Below are positions 52,668-62,324 of a stretch of 64,000 nucleotides of DNA, one piece after another. The notes below the pieces were generated by a model. That model was not told the origin of the DNA. It saw only the letters and a program-made list of their open reading frames with translations, and made no database searches. How positions within the stretch are numbered: position 1 is the first letter of the stretch; each line of letters begins with the position of its first letter. Where the stretch lies: assembly GCF_024273235.1 (NCBI RefSeq), contig NZ_JANBVH010000015.1:43174-107173 (forward strand), given 5' to 3'. A program made the translations under genes and the position numbers. The DNA is from Sphingomonas faeni. Its GTDB lineage: Bacteria; Pseudomonadota; Alphaproteobacteria; Sphingomonadales; Sphingomonadaceae.

Positions 52668-52741
52668 TGGAGGCCCGACCGGGAATCGAACCCGGGTGCG
52701 AGGATTTGCAGTCCTCTACGTCACCACTCCGCCATCGGGCC
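52668..52741 (-). tRNA. tRNA-Cys (anticodon GCA)
   Basis: 74 nt on the minus strand, from GGCCCGATGGCGGAGTGG to GGGCCTCCA with encoded CCA. Anticodon loop CTGCAAA gives GCA, between stem halves GAGGA and TCCTC; T arm CCGGGTTCGATTCCCGG. Confidence 0.97.
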
Positions 52742-52999
52742 CCGATGCGTGAAGGCGGCGCAAATGCTTCGTTTTGTCGTCGCGGTCAACCGTCAGTTGA
52801 GGGCGGGAGGGCGATTATTCTCTGGCGGCTGGTGTGCGTCAACGACGGGACGGTATCAACCCAGATCGAGACTCGCGCCGGACTGGTTCCTTCCCTAAGG
52901 TCGCGGTAACGATAAACTGACTTGGGGGCAGGTCGCTTGAGAAAAGATGCGGTTGCGGGCGGGACGAACACTGCGGACGTGGAGGAGGCGGTTTTCGCG

Positions 53000-53965
53000 A
53001 TGCCGGCCGGCATGGCGATCCGGTACGATCGACCGGCCGCCGCGCTCGCCGACTTCATCACCGGCTATCACGTCTATCGCTCGAGCGCGGCACCGGGCGG
53101 GGAGGGGCAGGTCGACTGGTTCCTGCCGGCGACCGCCAATGTCCGGATCGCGATCGATGCCGGCCCGATCGCGGTATCGATCGGTCGGCGGACCTATGAT
53201 CCACTGCCCGCCGCCAGCCTGTTCGGGCCGACCAGCCAGGCGCTGAAGGCGACGACCCACGGCGGCGTGATGATCGGCTTCGGTATCAGCGCGCTCGGCT
53301 GGGCGAGGCTGATGCGCCGGCCTGCGGGCGATTTCCGCAATCGGATCGTGCCGCTGGAAGACGTGCTCGGCCGCGGGTTCACGAACCGCCTCGTCGCCGC
53401 GCTTCAGGCGGCGACGGACGATGCGGCGGTCGCGCCCATTCTCGATGCGCTGCTGCTCGAGCGGCTTGGGCCCCCGCATGCCGACGCCCCGGCGATCCGG
53501 GGGCTGATGGAGGTGCTGGCGACCGATGGCCCCGCCGACATGGCCTCGGCGGCGGCGCGGCTCGACATGCCGTCGCATGCGCTGCGCAGGCTTTCGATTC
53601 GCCATTTCGGGTTTCCGCCCAAGATGCTGCTGATGCGGGCGCGGTTCCTGCGGTCGCTGCTGCGGTTGATGGCGGCGGGCGACGCGGCCGATTATTCGAT
53701 GATCGACGACAGTTATTTCGATGCGTCGCATTTCCTGCGCGATTCGGGGACGTTCCTGGGCATGACGCCGCGGCGTTTCATGGCGCTGACCAAGCCGTTT
53801 CTCGAAGCGAGCCTGCGCGCGCGCAACGCCGTGCTGGGATCGCCGACCCAGGCGTTGCACGACATCGCCACGGCGCCGGCGAAGACGGACTCGATGGGGG
53901 CCGTCAGGGCGACGACGTCGAGCCGCGCGATTTCTACCGGCGACGCTGCCGGTATTTCCTGCTAG
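53000..53965 (+). CDS. AraC-family transcriptional regulator
   Basis: 321 residues from ATG 53000 (GGAGGAGG 11 nt upstream); the frame is open to TTG 52922. N-terminal ligand domain about 1-165 of the DUF6597 type (YDRPAAALADFITGYHVYRS, DWFLPATANVRI). C-terminal AraC helix-turn-helix domain about 170-270: ASAAARLDMPSHALRRLSIR and YFDASHFLRDSGTFLGMTPRRF. The terminal 45 residues are variable. Target unknown; may act on nearby transporters (inference). Confidence 0.82.
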   Translation: MPAGMAIRYDRPAAALADFITGYHVYRSSAAPGGEGQVDWFLPATANVRIAIDAGPIAVSIGRRTYDPLPAASLFGPTSQALKATTHGGVMIGFGISALGWARLMRRPAGDFRNRIVPLEDVLGRGFTNRLVAALQAATDDAAVAPILDALLLERLGPPHADAPAIRGLMEVLATDGPADMASAAARLDMPSHALRRLSIRHFGFPPKMLLMRARFLRSLLRLMAAGDAADYSMIDDSYFDASHFLRDSGTFLGMTPRRFMALTKPFLEASLRARNAVLGSPTQALHDIATAPAKTDSMGAVRATTSSRAISTGDAAGISC

Positions 53966-54096
53966 AACCATCGGCAGAGGTAGTGCTCAGGTCTTCCGCG
54001 TGCACCCTCGGCGCCCCGCCCGCGGCATCTCGGTGTCACACGGGCGGGCGGGGTGCCTTCACCGCACATCCTTCACCGCACACAGTGTAGTTTATT

Positions 54097-54108
54097 GACC
54101 GATCGGTC
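54097..54108. promoter_or_regulatory. Perfect palindrome GACCGATCGGTC upstream of pcm-tolC
   Basis: A 12-bp perfect palindrome, preceded by TTATT, of the size and kind bound by TetR/AcrR-family proteins; it lies 138 nt before the pcm start. Confidence 0.5.
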
Positions 54109-54212
54109 CGCGCATTGCGTGCTTCGGGCACCATGCCGGGCGGAATCCGATCAACCCGCGCTTGGCGTGGCGGCGGTCGCGCGATATCAGGTCGATACGC
54201 AACAAGTGTATT

Positions 54213-54233
54213 GCACAACTAAAACAGTTGTGC
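54213..54233. promoter_or_regulatory. Operator-like inverted repeat before pcm-tolC
   Basis: GCACAACT and AGTTGTGC, perfect 8-bp arms around AAAAC, ending 13 nt before the ATG and next to its ribosome-binding site. The size fits MarR- or TetR-type operators. Confidence 0.6.
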
Positions 54234-54246
54234 GACAGGATGGCCC

Positions 54247-54972
54247 ATGACGACGACAACTCTCGATACTCCCTCGCTCGCAGCCGAGACGCATGACATC
54301 GGCGGGACCGCCATGTCCTCCGCACCCGCTACGTTCGACGCGATGCGCCACGCGATGGTCGCGAGCCAGCTCCGGACCAACGCGGTCAACGACCAGCGCG
54401 TCGTCGCGGCGATGGCACGGGTGCCGCGCGAGCAGTTCATGCCCCAGGACGTCCGCGCGATCGCCTATCGCGACACGGCGATCCCGCTCGGCGGCGGTCG
54501 ATATGCCAACCTGCCGATGGCGACCGGCCGGCTGCTGACCGAGGCGTATCTGACCGCGACCGACCGCGTGCTGCTGATCGGTGCGGCGACCGGCTATACC
54601 GCCGCGGTGCTGAGCGAGATCGTGCGCTCGGTCGTCGCCGTCGAGAGCGATCCCGCCCTGCTGGCGATCGCGCGCACTGCGCTCGCCGGGGTCGGGAACG
54701 TCGAGCTGGTTGAGGGCGCGTTCCAGGACGGTCACGCCGCCGCGGCCCCCTATGACGTGCTGATCGTCGACGGCGCGATCGAGTCGGTGCCCGACGCGCT
54801 GATCGCGCAGGTTCGCCCCGATGGCCGCGTGACCGCCGGCATCGCCGAGCGCGGGCTGACCCGGTTGGCGTCGGGACGCAAGACCGAGGGCGGGTTCGCG
54901 CTGGTCGCGTTCGTCGATGTCGAATGCGTCGTGTTGCCGGGCTTCGAAACCCCCAAACCCTTCAGGTTCTGA
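54247..54972 (+). CDS. pcm: Protein-L-isoaspartate O-methyltransferase family
   Basis: 241 residues. SAM-dependent repair of isoaspartyl residues is the family function. MVASQLRTNAVNDQRVVAAM, VPREQFMP, YRDTAIPLGGGR, LLIGAATGYTAAVLSEIV and VIVDGAIESVPDALIAQVRP fit. The glycine-rich SAM site reads GAATGYT where GTGSGY is more usual, so activity may differ. ATG 54247 with AGGA upstream. It is followed 5 nt later by tolC, a pairing common in alphaproteobacteria. Confidence 0.85.
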   Translation: MTTTTLDTPSLAAETHDIGGTAMSSAPATFDAMRHAMVASQLRTNAVNDQRVVAAMARVPREQFMPQDVRAIAYRDTAIPLGGGRYANLPMATGRLLTEAYLTATDRVLLIGAATGYTAAVLSEIVRSVVAVESDPALLAIARTALAGVGNVELVEGAFQDGHAAAAPYDVLIVDGAIESVPDALIAQVRPDGRVTAGIAERGLTRLASGRKTEGGFALVAFVDVECVVLPGFETPKPFRF

Positions 54973-54977
54973 GCTTT

Positions 54978-56510
54978 ATGACCTTGCGCACCGCTCGTTA
55001 CCGCCGCTTGCTCGCGAGTGTTGCGCTGATGTACATCGCTGCACCAGCGAGCGCGGAGACGCTGCGCGAGGCGCTGGCCAAGGCCTATACCACCAACCCG
55101 ATCATCACCGGCCAGCGCGCCACGTTGCGCGCGACCGACGAGAACGTGCCGATCGCGCGTGCCGCCGGGCTTCCGTCCGCCAATGCGACCGGCGACTACA
55201 CAGAATTCGTCGTGACCGCAGCGAACAGCTTCATCGCCCTGCCGCGCCAGGCCGTCGCGCGCGCCAACGTGTCGGTGCCGCTGTACCAGGGCGGCCAGGT
55301 CCGCAATTCGGTCGCCGCCGCCAAGACCCGCGTCGAGGCCGGGCGCGCGACGCTGCGCGGCACCGAGGCGGATCTGTTCACCAACGTCGTCGCCGCGTAC
55401 ATGGACGTGATCCGCGACGAGGCGATCGTCGGCCTCAACACGCAGAACGTGCGCGTCCTCGACGTCAACCTGCAGGCCAGCCGCGATCGGTTCCAGGTCG
55501 GCGACCTCACCCGCACCGACGTCGCGCAGTCCGAAGCGCGCCTCGCGCTCGCCCGTGCGCAGCTCCAGTCGGCGGAGGCGCAGCTGATCTCCAGCCGCGA
55601 GAATTACATCCGGTACGTCGGCACGCCCGCCGGGACGCTCGAAACGCCGCCCACCTTGCCGCATCTGCCCGACAGCCCCGCGTCGGCGGTAACCGTCGCG
55701 ATCGAGAACAACCCGGTCCTGATCGCCGCCGCCAAGGAGCGCGACGCGACCCGCTACGACGTCGGCGTCGCCCGCGCGAGCCGCCTGCCGCAGATCAGCG
55801 CAACCGGTGCCGCCAGCTACACCAATTATCTCGGCTCGATCTCGACCGCCGATGGCAGCGCCAGTACGGTTCCCAATGTGAACAAGGCGGTCCAGGCCGG
55901 GCTGTCGCTGACCCTGCCGCTGTTCCAGGGCGGCCGCCCCGCCGCGCAGGTCCGCCAGGCCGAGGCGTTCCAGAGCCGCGCGATCGAGAACGTCACCGCG
56001 ACCGAACGCAACGTGATCTCGCAGGCGCGCTCCGCCTATGCCGTGTGGCGCTCGTCCGAGCAGGTGATCCAGTCGTCCGAAACCGCGGTCAACGCGAACA
56101 AGCTGAGCCTCGAAGGCGTCCGTGCCGAGAACAGCGTCGGCACGCGCACGATCCTCGACATCCTCAACGCCGAGCAGGAATTGCTCAACAGCCAGGTGAC
56201 TCTCGTCACCGCGCGCCGCGATGCGTATGTCGCGGGCTTCGCGTTGCTGGCGGCAATGGGACAGGCGGAGGCGCGCGATCTCGGGCTCGACGGCGGCGTG
56301 CTCTACGATCCGGTCGCCAACTATCAGCGCGTCCACCACAAGATCTGGGATTTCGGCGGCGACGGCGAGCCCGTTCCGGTCGGTACCCGCACCGCGCAGT
56401 CGCCCGCCCAGGATGCCCGCGTCGCCCCGCAACGCGATCCGTTGCTCGATACGCCGGTTGACAGGAACCCCGCCTTGACGACAGGTAGGGATGCGCCGAG
56501 CCGCCAATAG
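54978..56510 (+). CDS. tolC: TolC-family outer-membrane channel
   Basis: 510 residues from ATG 54978. Signal peptide to about residue 25 (APASA|ET), then the tandem outer-membrane-efflux repeats: LREALAKAYTTNP, VPLYQGGQVRNSVAAAKTRV, VAQSEARLALARAQLQSAEA, then LPLFQGGRPAAQVRQAEAFQ and ILDILNAEQELLNSQVTLVT. The C-terminal 60 residues are a Pro/Asp/Arg-rich tail. Serves type I secretion and RND efflux. Control may be through the operator upstream of pcm. Confidence 0.93.
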   Translation: MTLRTARYRRLLASVALMYIAAPASAETLREALAKAYTTNPIITGQRATLRATDENVPIARAAGLPSANATGDYTEFVVTAANSFIALPRQAVARANVSVPLYQGGQVRNSVAAAKTRVEAGRATLRGTEADLFTNVVAAYMDVIRDEAIVGLNTQNVRVLDVNLQASRDRFQVGDLTRTDVAQSEARLALARAQLQSAEAQLISSRENYIRYVGTPAGTLETPPTLPHLPDSPASAVTVAIENNPVLIAAAKERDATRYDVGVARASRLPQISATGAASYTNYLGSISTADGSASTVPNVNKAVQAGLSLTLPLFQGGRPAAQVRQAEAFQSRAIENVTATERNVISQARSAYAVWRSSEQVIQSSETAVNANKLSLEGVRAENSVGTRTILDILNAEQELLNSQVTLVTARRDAYVAGFALLAAMGQAEARDLGLDGGVLYDPVANYQRVHHKIWDFGGDGEPVPVGTRTAQSPAQDARVAPQRDPLLDTPVDRNPALTTGRDAPSRQ

Positions 56511-56545
56511 GGGTGTGCGCGGCTACGGGGTTTGGGATGGTCCGG

Positions 56546-57157
56546 ATGGGGGACGTGAACGGCGAGCCGTCGATGGAGGAAATCCTCTCGTCGATCAAAC
56601 GCATCATCGCCGAAGAGGGCGACACGCCCGGCCGGTCGCGCCGCCCTGCGCGCACGACGTCCGCGCCCGTCGACCAGGACGTGTCCCATCGTGAATTGGG
56701 TCACCGCGATCCGGGCCACCGCGATCCGGCCTATCGTGATTCCGGCTATCTCGACGACGGGATCGACGACGACGAAGTTCTCGAACTGAGCGATCCGATG
56801 CCGATGGTTGACCGCACGCCCCGCCCGCCGAAATCGCCGGTGCTGACCTCCGTCGATGCCGCACCCGAGCCGCGGCACCCCGAGTCGCGCCAGCCAACCG
56901 CCAAGCCGCAGCCCGCCGCGGAAACGACCGCCGAGCCGATCGTCTCGCGCCACACCGCGGCTGCAACGCGCGCGCCGCTCGAAGCGTTGACGCGGATGAT
57001 GGTAAAACCCGAAACCGGCAATGACGGCACGCTCGAGGGCCTGGTGCGCGAAATGCTCCGCCCGATGCTGCGCGAATGGATCGACGCGAACCTCCCCAAC
57101 ATGGTCGAGGACATGGTCTCGCGCGAGATCGCCAAGATCATGAACCAGCAGCCCTGA
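56546..57157 (+). CDS. popZ: PopZ-family cell-pole organising protein (DUF2497)
   Basis: 203 residues from ATG 56546 (GTG 56513 and ATG 56537 also possible). The N-terminal helix [18 protein letters not shown], a long Pro/acid-rich linker (about 25-135), and the C-terminal helices [20 protein letters not shown] are the PopZ layout. In Caulobacter PopZ condenses at the pole and anchors ParB-centromere complexes. The linker contains GHRDPG / GHRDPA / YRDSG near-repeats, typical of its disordered region. Confidence 0.88.
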   Translation: MGDVNGEPSMEEILSSIKRIIAEEGDTPGRSRRPARTTSAPVDQDVSHRELGHRDPGHRDPAYRDSGYLDDGIDDDEVLELSDPMPMVDRTPRPPKSPVLTSVDAAPEPRHPESRQPTAKPQPAAETTAEPIVSRHTAAATRAPLEALTRMMVKPETGNDGTLEGLVREMLRPMLREWIDANLPNMVEDMVSREIAKIMNQQP

Positions 57158-57165
57158 CCTTAGAC

Positions 57166-57212
57166 TGCCCCCCTCCCTGAAAGGGAGGGGCCGGGGGTGG
57201 GTAGGCCGGTTG
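57166..57212. repeat. Dispersed repeat, family 1, single arm (copy b)
   Basis: TGCCCCCCTCCCTGAAAGGG ... GGGGGTGGGTAGGCCGGTT matches the left arm of 31316 and 62325 but lacks a right arm. It occupies the popZ-valS gap. Confidence 0.7.
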
Positions 57213-57293
57213 TCGCGCCGCGACGCCAATTCCAGACCCCGACACGCTCCCCAAGGCTGGCCTAGCCCCGACACGCTCGCTAAGGCTCTGTGC

Positions 57294-60239
57294 ATGAGCG
57301 AGCTTCCCAAAACCTTCGACCCCGCCTCCATCGAATCGCGCTGGTATGCGCATTGGGAGGCCAGCGGCCAGTTCCGTCCCGATCGTCCGAACGCCGAGCC
57401 GTGGACGATCGTCAACCCGCCGCCCAACGTCACCGGCTCGCTGCACATCGGCCACGCACTCGACAACACGCTGCAGGACATCCTCACGCGCCACGCGCGG
57501 CTGAAGGGCAAGGATGCGCTCTGGGTGGTCGGCACCGATCACGCCGGCATCGCGACGCAGATGGTGGTCGAGCGCCAGATGGGCGCGCTCAATCCCCCGC
57601 AGAAGCGCACCGATTTCTCACGCGAGGAGTTCGTCGCCAAGGTCTGGGACTGGAAGCAGGAGAGCGGCGGCGAGATCACGCAGCAGCTCCGCCGGCTCGG
57701 CTGCTCGATGGACTGGGCGAACGAGCGCTTCACGATGGACGAAGGCTTCTCGAAGGCCGTCCTGAAAGTGTTCGTCGACCTCCACAAGCAGGGCCTGCTG
57801 TACCGCGACAAGCGCCTGGTGAACTGGGATCCGGGCCTCGGCACCGCGATCAGCGACCTCGAGGTCGAGACGCGCGAGATCAAGGGCAGCTTCTGGCACC
57901 TCCGCTATCCGCTCGAGGATGGTTCGGGCTTCATCGAGGTTGCGACCACGCGGCCCGAGACGATGCTCGCCGACATGGCGGTCGCGGTGAACGGGGCGGA
58001 CGAACGCTACACTGCGCTGATCGGCAAGCAGGTGAAGCTGCCGATCACCGGCCGGCTGATCCCGATCATCGCCGACGACCATGCCGATCCGGAGCTCGGG
58101 TCGGGCGCGGTGAAGATCACCCCGGGGCACGACTTCAATGATTTCGAAGTCGGCAAGCGGGCAGGGATGGCCGCCGGGTCGATGCTCAACATGCTCGATG
58201 CGAAGGCGCGCGTCGTGCAGGTGTCCGATGGGCTGATCCCGGAAGAGCTGCTCGGGCTGACGACCGCGGAGGCGCGCAAAGCCGTCGTCGCACGCCTGAA
58301 GGCCGAAGGCTTCCTGATCCCGCACGTCGACAAGGACGGCGAGGAGCACGACGCCGAACCGCGCACGATCCAGACGCCGTATGGCGACCGCTCGGGCGTG
58401 GTGATCGAGCCGTGGCTGACCGACCAATGGTATGTCGACGCGAAGACCCTCGCGCAGCCCGCGATCGAGGCGGTGCGGACCGGGGCGATCGATATCGTCC
58501 CGAAGACCTGGGAGAAGACGTTCTTCAACTGGATGGACAATATCCAGCCCTGGTGCGTGTCGCGGCAGCTGTGGTGGGGGCACCAGATCCCCGCGTGGTT
58601 CGGGCCGCGATTAGAAGGGAACGACCTCGCTCATCGCTTTGACGATATTCTTGATGGCGGCTCCGCTCGAAAACCATTTGTAGCGGAGACCCCCGAGGCT
58701 GCGCTTGCCCTTGCGCGCGATTATTACGGCGAGAATTTCATTGTCGGCATCGACAGCGATGAAAAGCGGCAGATTAATCGGCTGGTTTTGTCGAAGGAGG
58801 GGGAGCCACGTCGAATTTGGCTAACCCGCGACCCCGACGTGCTGGACACCTGGTTTTCCAGCGCCCTCTGGCCCTTCGCCACACTCGGCTGGCCCGAGGC
58901 GGCCACCGTTCCCTCTCCCCTTCGGGGAGAGGGCCAGGGTGAGGGGCAGCCAAGCAGTGCCGCGCCCGGAACTGCCCCTCACCCCAACCCTCTCCCCGCA
59001 GGGGAGAGGGAGCAGAGGCAGAAGCAGCTCGGCGGCCGCTATCCGAACGACGTGCTGATTTCCGGCTTCGACATCCTGTTCTTCTGGAACGCGCGGATGA
59101 TGATGCAGGGGCTGCACTTCATGAAGGACGTGCCGTTCCGCACGCTCTACCTGCACGGCCTGGTCCGCGCGGCGGATGGCGCGAAGATGTCGAAGTCGAA
59201 GGGCAACGTCGTCAATCCGCTCGGCCTGATCGACCAATATGGCGCCGACGCGCTGCGCTTCTTCATGGCGGCGATGGAGAGCCAGGGCCGCGACATCAAG
59301 ATGGATGAAAAGCGCGTCGAGGGCTATCGCAACTTCGCGACAAAGCTGTGGAACGCCGCGCGGTTCGCGCAGGCTAACGGTATCGTCGCGAGCACGACGC
59401 TCGAGGCACCGCGCGCGGAGCTGGCGGTCAACAAATGGATCATCGCCGAGACGATCGCGACCGTCCAGACGGTCGATCTCGCGCTCGCCGACTACCGCTT
59501 CGACGGCGCCGCCAACGCGATCTACCAGTTCGCGTGGAGCCGCTTCTGCGACTGGTATCTCGAACTCATCAAGCCGCAGATGGTCGGCGACGAGCGTGGT
59601 GTCATCGACGATGAGTCTAAGGCCGTAGCGGGCTGGGTGCTCGACCAGATCCTGGTGCTGCTCCACCCGTTCATGCCGTTCATCACCGAGGAACTCTGGC
59701 ACGCGATGGGCGCTCGCGAGCACGACCTGATCGTCGCGCAGTGGCCGATGGCGGACGCGCGGTCGCTGGATCCCGAGGCGAGCAGGGAAGTCGACTGGCT
59801 GATCCGCCTGGTTCAGGAAATCCGCACCGCGCGGAATGAGTTGAACGTCCCGCCGGGCGCGCGCCTGCCGCTCCACGTTCGCGATGCGAATGCGGCGACG
59901 TTGGCGCGGCTCGAACGCCAGGCCCCCGCGCTCGCGCGCCTCGCCCGCGTGACGCATGCGGACGGTGAAGCCACCGGCGGCGCGGCGCAGGTCGTGGTCG
60001 ACGAGGCGACCTTCGTCCTGCCGCTCGAAGGCGTGATCGACCTCGATTCCGAACGCGCCCGCCTGACCAAGGCGATCGCGGCCGCGGAGAAGGAGCGCGA
60101 TGCGCTGTCGGGGCGTCTCGGCAACGCCAGCTTCGTCGAACGCGCCAAGCCCGAAGCGGTGGAAAAGGCTAAGGCCGACCACGCCGACAAGGCCGCCGAA
60201 GCCGCCCGGTTGCACGCCGCACTCGGACGCCTGGGGTAA
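57294..60239 (+). CDS. valS: Valyl-tRNA synthetase with in-frame repeat insertion
   Basis: 981 residues, longer than usual. Class I synthetase: HIGH-type [15 protein letters not shown] (about 42-56), the KMSKSKGN loop (from about residue 631), editing domain between, anticodon-binding domain, and C-terminal coiled-coil (about 910-981, [20 protein letters not shown]). Residues about 540-572 are encoded by a palindromic repeat (58911-59010), read [13 protein letters not shown] ... [11 protein letters not shown]. The frame is intact, so the protein is probably active. A less GC-rich segment at 58611-58830 adds further unusual residues. Confidence 0.95.
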   Translation: MSELPKTFDPASIESRWYAHWEASGQFRPDRPNAEPWTIVNPPPNVTGSLHIGHALDNTLQDILTRHARLKGKDALWVVGTDHAGIATQMVVERQMGALNPPQKRTDFSREEFVAKVWDWKQESGGEITQQLRRLGCSMDWANERFTMDEGFSKAVLKVFVDLHKQGLLYRDKRLVNWDPGLGTAISDLEVETREIKGSFWHLRYPLEDGSGFIEVATTRPETMLADMAVAVNGADERYTALIGKQVKLPITGRLIPIIADDHADPELGSGAVKITPGHDFNDFEVGKRAGMAAGSMLNMLDAKARVVQVSDGLIPEELLGLTTAEARKAVVARLKAEGFLIPHVDKDGEEHDAEPRTIQTPYGDRSGVVIEPWLTDQWYVDAKTLAQPAIEAVRTGAIDIVPKTWEKTFFNWMDNIQPWCVSRQLWWGHQIPAWFGPRLEGNDLAHRFDDILDGGSARKPFVAETPEAALALARDYYGENFIVGIDSDEKRQINRLVLSKEGEPRRIWLTRDPDVLDTWFSSALWPFATLGWPEAATVPSPLRGEGQGEGQPSSAAPGTAPHPNPLPAGEREQRQKQLGGRYPNDVLISGFDILFFWNARMMMQGLHFMKDVPFRTLYLHGLVRAADGAKMSKSKGNVVNPLGLIDQYGADALRFFMAAMESQGRDIKMDEKRVEGYRNFATKLWNAARFAQANGIVASTTLEAPRAELAVNKWIIAETIATVQTVDLALADYRFDGAANAIYQFAWSRFCDWYLELIKPQMVGDERGVIDDESKAVAGWVLDQILVLLHPFMPFITEELWHAMGAREHDLIVAQWPMADARSLDPEASREVDWLIRLVQEIRTARNELNVPPGARLPLHVRDANAATLARLERQAPALARLARVTHADGEATGGAAQVVVDEATFVLPLEGVIDLDSERARLTKAIAAAEKERDALSGRLGNASFVERAKPEAVEKAKADHADKAAEAARLHAALGRLG
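58911..59010. repeat. Dispersed inverted repeat, family 5, inside valS
   Basis: Arms CCCTCTCCCCTTCGGGGAGA ... GGTGAGGGGCAG and CTGCCCCTCACCCC ... GCAGGGGAGAGGG, about 38 bp each with short internal hairpins. It resembles the intergenic repeats of this genome but lies in coding sequence. Confidence 0.85.
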
Positions 60240-60243
60240 TCTT

Positions 60244-60351
60244 CTCCCCTTCCGCTTGCGGGAGGGGTCGGGGGAGGGGCGTGCCCCACGGACCGGACGC
60301 CAGTACGTACGTCCCGCCCTCCCCTGACCCCTCCCGCAAGCGGGAGGGGAA
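60244..60351. repeat. Dispersed inverted repeat, family 6
   Basis: TCTCCCCTTCCGCTTGCGGG ... GGGGAGGGG and the complementary arm ... CCGCAAGCGGGAGGGGA, about 35 bp per arm. Confidence 0.75.
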
Positions 60352-60403
60352 TGCGTCCTCGAACACTGCCCTCGCGCCGACCAACCATGCGCCTGCCCGT
60401 CCG

Positions 60404-60505
60404 CCTGCCCGCCCTTCCGTCCGTGCGTCCGTCCCTCCGCCCATCCGTCCCTCCGCCCATCCGTCCGTCCGTCCGTCCGCCTGCCCGTCCGTCCGTCCCT
60501 CCGCC
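60404..60505. repeat. Pyrimidine-rich tetranucleotide repeat
   Basis: About 100 bp of imperfect (CCGT)n with CCTC and GCCC variants; the other strand is (GGAC)n-like. A microsatellite with G-tract character that may vary in length. Confidence 0.75.
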
Positions 60506-60595
60506 CGTCACCCCAGCGAAAGCTGGGGTATCTGGGTGAGTAGATGCAACGGCCACCCGACAACGGGGATACCCCAGCTTTCGCTGGGGTGACGG
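60506..60595. repeat. Dispersed inverted repeat, family 7
   Basis: CCGTCACCCCAGCGAAAGCT-GGGGTATC at the left and its complement ending GGGGTGACGG at the right; each arm is itself a hairpin. Confidence 0.8.
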
Positions 60596-60613
60596 ATCGG
60601 TATGCCCCCTCCT

Positions 60614-60667
60614 GTTCTCCCGCGCAGGCGGGAGCCCAGACTGGGTCCCCGCCTGCGCGGGGAAACA
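60614..60667. repeat. Dispersed inverted repeat, family 4 (copy c)
   Basis: GTTCTCCCGCGCAGGCGGGAG, CCCAGACTGG, GTCCCCGCCTGCGCGGGGAAAC; same layout as 34115-34166. Confidence 0.75.
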
Positions 60668-60800
60668 TGGTGTGCTTGGTTCTGGGTAGGGGACCGACCG
60701 GGCTTGTCCCGACGTTCACTCCGCGGCTAGGCATGCAGCCTGCAAGGGCGCCCGACCGTCCGCCGGTGCAAACCGGAAACCGGCCTGACGGAGAGAGTGT

Positions 60801-62315
60801 TTGAGCGACCTGCCATCCAACGTCGAGACGCACGTCGACGATCGCGAGCCTACCGGCGCCAAGACCGAAACCCGCCCCCGCGGCAAGCCGGGCCAGCGAG
60901 ACCTCACCACCGGTCACATCGGTCGCACGTTGCTCGCGTTCGCACTCCCGACGCTGGGCTCGAACATCCTCCAATCGCTCAACGGCTCGATCAACGCGAT
61001 CTGGGTCGGGCGCTATCTCGGCGAGGGCGCGCTCGCCGCGACGTCGAACGCCAACATCATCATGTTCCTCACCTTTGGCGCGGTGTTCGGGTTCGGCATG
61101 GCCGCGACGATCCTGGTCGGCCAGAGCTTCGGCCGCCACGACCTCGAAGGCGCACGCCGGGCGTTCGGCTCCGCAGTCGGCCTGGTCCTCGGCGGCGCGA
61201 TCGTGATCGCCGCGCTCGGCTGGGTGTTCGCGCCCGAGATCCTCCATCTGCTCGCCACCCCCGGCGACGCCATGCCGCTCGCGCTCGCGTATCTCCGCGT
61301 GATCTTCCTAGGGCTGCCCGCGTCGATGATGATGGTCCTCCTCATGATGGGCCTGCGCGGCACCGGCGATTCGATGACGCCCCTCTGGTTCATGCTGCTC
61401 AGCGCGCTGCTGGACAGCGGGCTCAACCCGTTGCTGATCGCGGGCATCGGACCGTTCCCGCAGATGGGGATCGCGGGTTCGGCGATGGCGACGCTGATCG
61501 CCAGCCACGTCTCGCTGCTCGGGCTGATCGTCTACATCTACAGGCGCGACCTGCCTTTGCGGCTGCGCGGCAACGAACTCCGCTACCTGATCCCCGAACG
61601 CGCACTGGCCGGGACGATCGTCCGGAAGGGCCTGCCCATGGGTGCGCAGATGCTCGTCATGTCGACCGCAGGGCTGGCGATGGTCGGGCTGGTCAACCGG
61701 CTCGGCGTCGATACCGCGGCGGCCTATGCCGTCTCGCAGCAACTGTGGACCTATATCCAGATGCCCGCGCTGGCGATCGGTGCGGCGGTCAGTTCGATGG
61801 CGGCGCAGAATATCGGCGCGGGGCGCTGGGACCGGGTCGGCGACATCACGAAGTACGGCCTGTTGTTCAACGTCGCGTTGACCGGCGCGATGGTCGGCGT
61901 GGTGATCCTGTTCGACCGCCCGGTGATGACGTTGTTCATCGGCAGCGACAGCCCGGCGCTGCCGATCGCGCGGCATATCCAGCTGATCGCGAGCTGGAAC
62001 TTCATCCTGTTCGGCATGACCATGGTGCTGTTCTCGACGGTCCGCGCGAACGGCGCGGTGATCGCGCCGCTGATCGCACTGATCGTCGCACTGTATCCGG
62101 TGCGGATCGGCTTTGCGTTGCTGGCGAAGCCGTGGCTCGGGGCGGATGCGCTGTGGTGGAGCTTCCCGCTCGGGTCGCTGGCGACGCTGGCGATCGCGGT
62201 CTGGTATTATCGCTACGGCAATTGGCGGAAGGGCGCGCTGGTGGTGCCCGACGATAGCGAGGAACAGGCGCACGGTATGAGCGAGCCGGGTGGGCGGTTA
62301 CAGCCGACGGGGTGA
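60801..62315 (+). CDS. MATE-family efflux transporter
   Basis: 504 residues from TTG 60801, preceded by GGAGAGAG. A hydrophilic N-terminus of about 40 residues, then 12 segments in two MatE repeats (ALPTLGSNILQSLNGSINAI ... and GLPMGAQMLVMSTAGLAMVG ...). Sodium- or proton-driven multidrug export in the family. The early WVGRYLGEGALAATSNANII motif is typical of the NorM/DinF group. Confidence 0.9.
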   Translation: MSDLPSNVETHVDDREPTGAKTETRPRGKPGQRDLTTGHIGRTLLAFALPTLGSNILQSLNGSINAIWVGRYLGEGALAATSNANIIMFLTFGAVFGFGMAATILVGQSFGRHDLEGARRAFGSAVGLVLGGAIVIAALGWVFAPEILHLLATPGDAMPLALAYLRVIFLGLPASMMMVLLMMGLRGTGDSMTPLWFMLLSALLDSGLNPLLIAGIGPFPQMGIAGSAMATLIASHVSLLGLIVYIYRRDLPLRLRGNELRYLIPERALAGTIVRKGLPMGAQMLVMSTAGLAMVGLVNRLGVDTAAAYAVSQQLWTYIQMPALAIGAAVSSMAAQNIGAGRWDRVGDITKYGLLFNVALTGAMVGVVILFDRPVMTLFIGSDSPALPIARHIQLIASWNFILFGMTMVLFSTVRANGAVIAPLIALIVALYPVRIGFALLAKPWLGADALWWSFPLGSLATLAIAVWYYRYGNWRKGALVVPDDSEEQAHGMSEPGGRLQPTG

Positions 62316-62324
62316 GCGAAACGC

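Larger units (their letters stand above)
60240..60800. other. 561-bp intergenic region made of repeats
   Basis: Between valS and the MATE gene it holds three different inverted repeats (60244-60351, 60506-60595, 60614-60667) and a pyrimidine microsatellite (about 60404-60505). I see no gene. Long frames across it on the minus strand are low-complexity artefacts. Confidence 0.8.

Noticed and set aside
60404..60505. CRISPR-like or coding repeat
   Set aside because: The unit is a 4-bp microsatellite with no spacers, and no cas genes are present.
58821..61247. 808-codon minus-strand open frame
   Set aside because: It runs antisense through valS and the repeat region, is full of Arg/Asp/Gly runs (DGRTDGR) from the microsatellite, and matches no family. 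It is a high-GC shadow.
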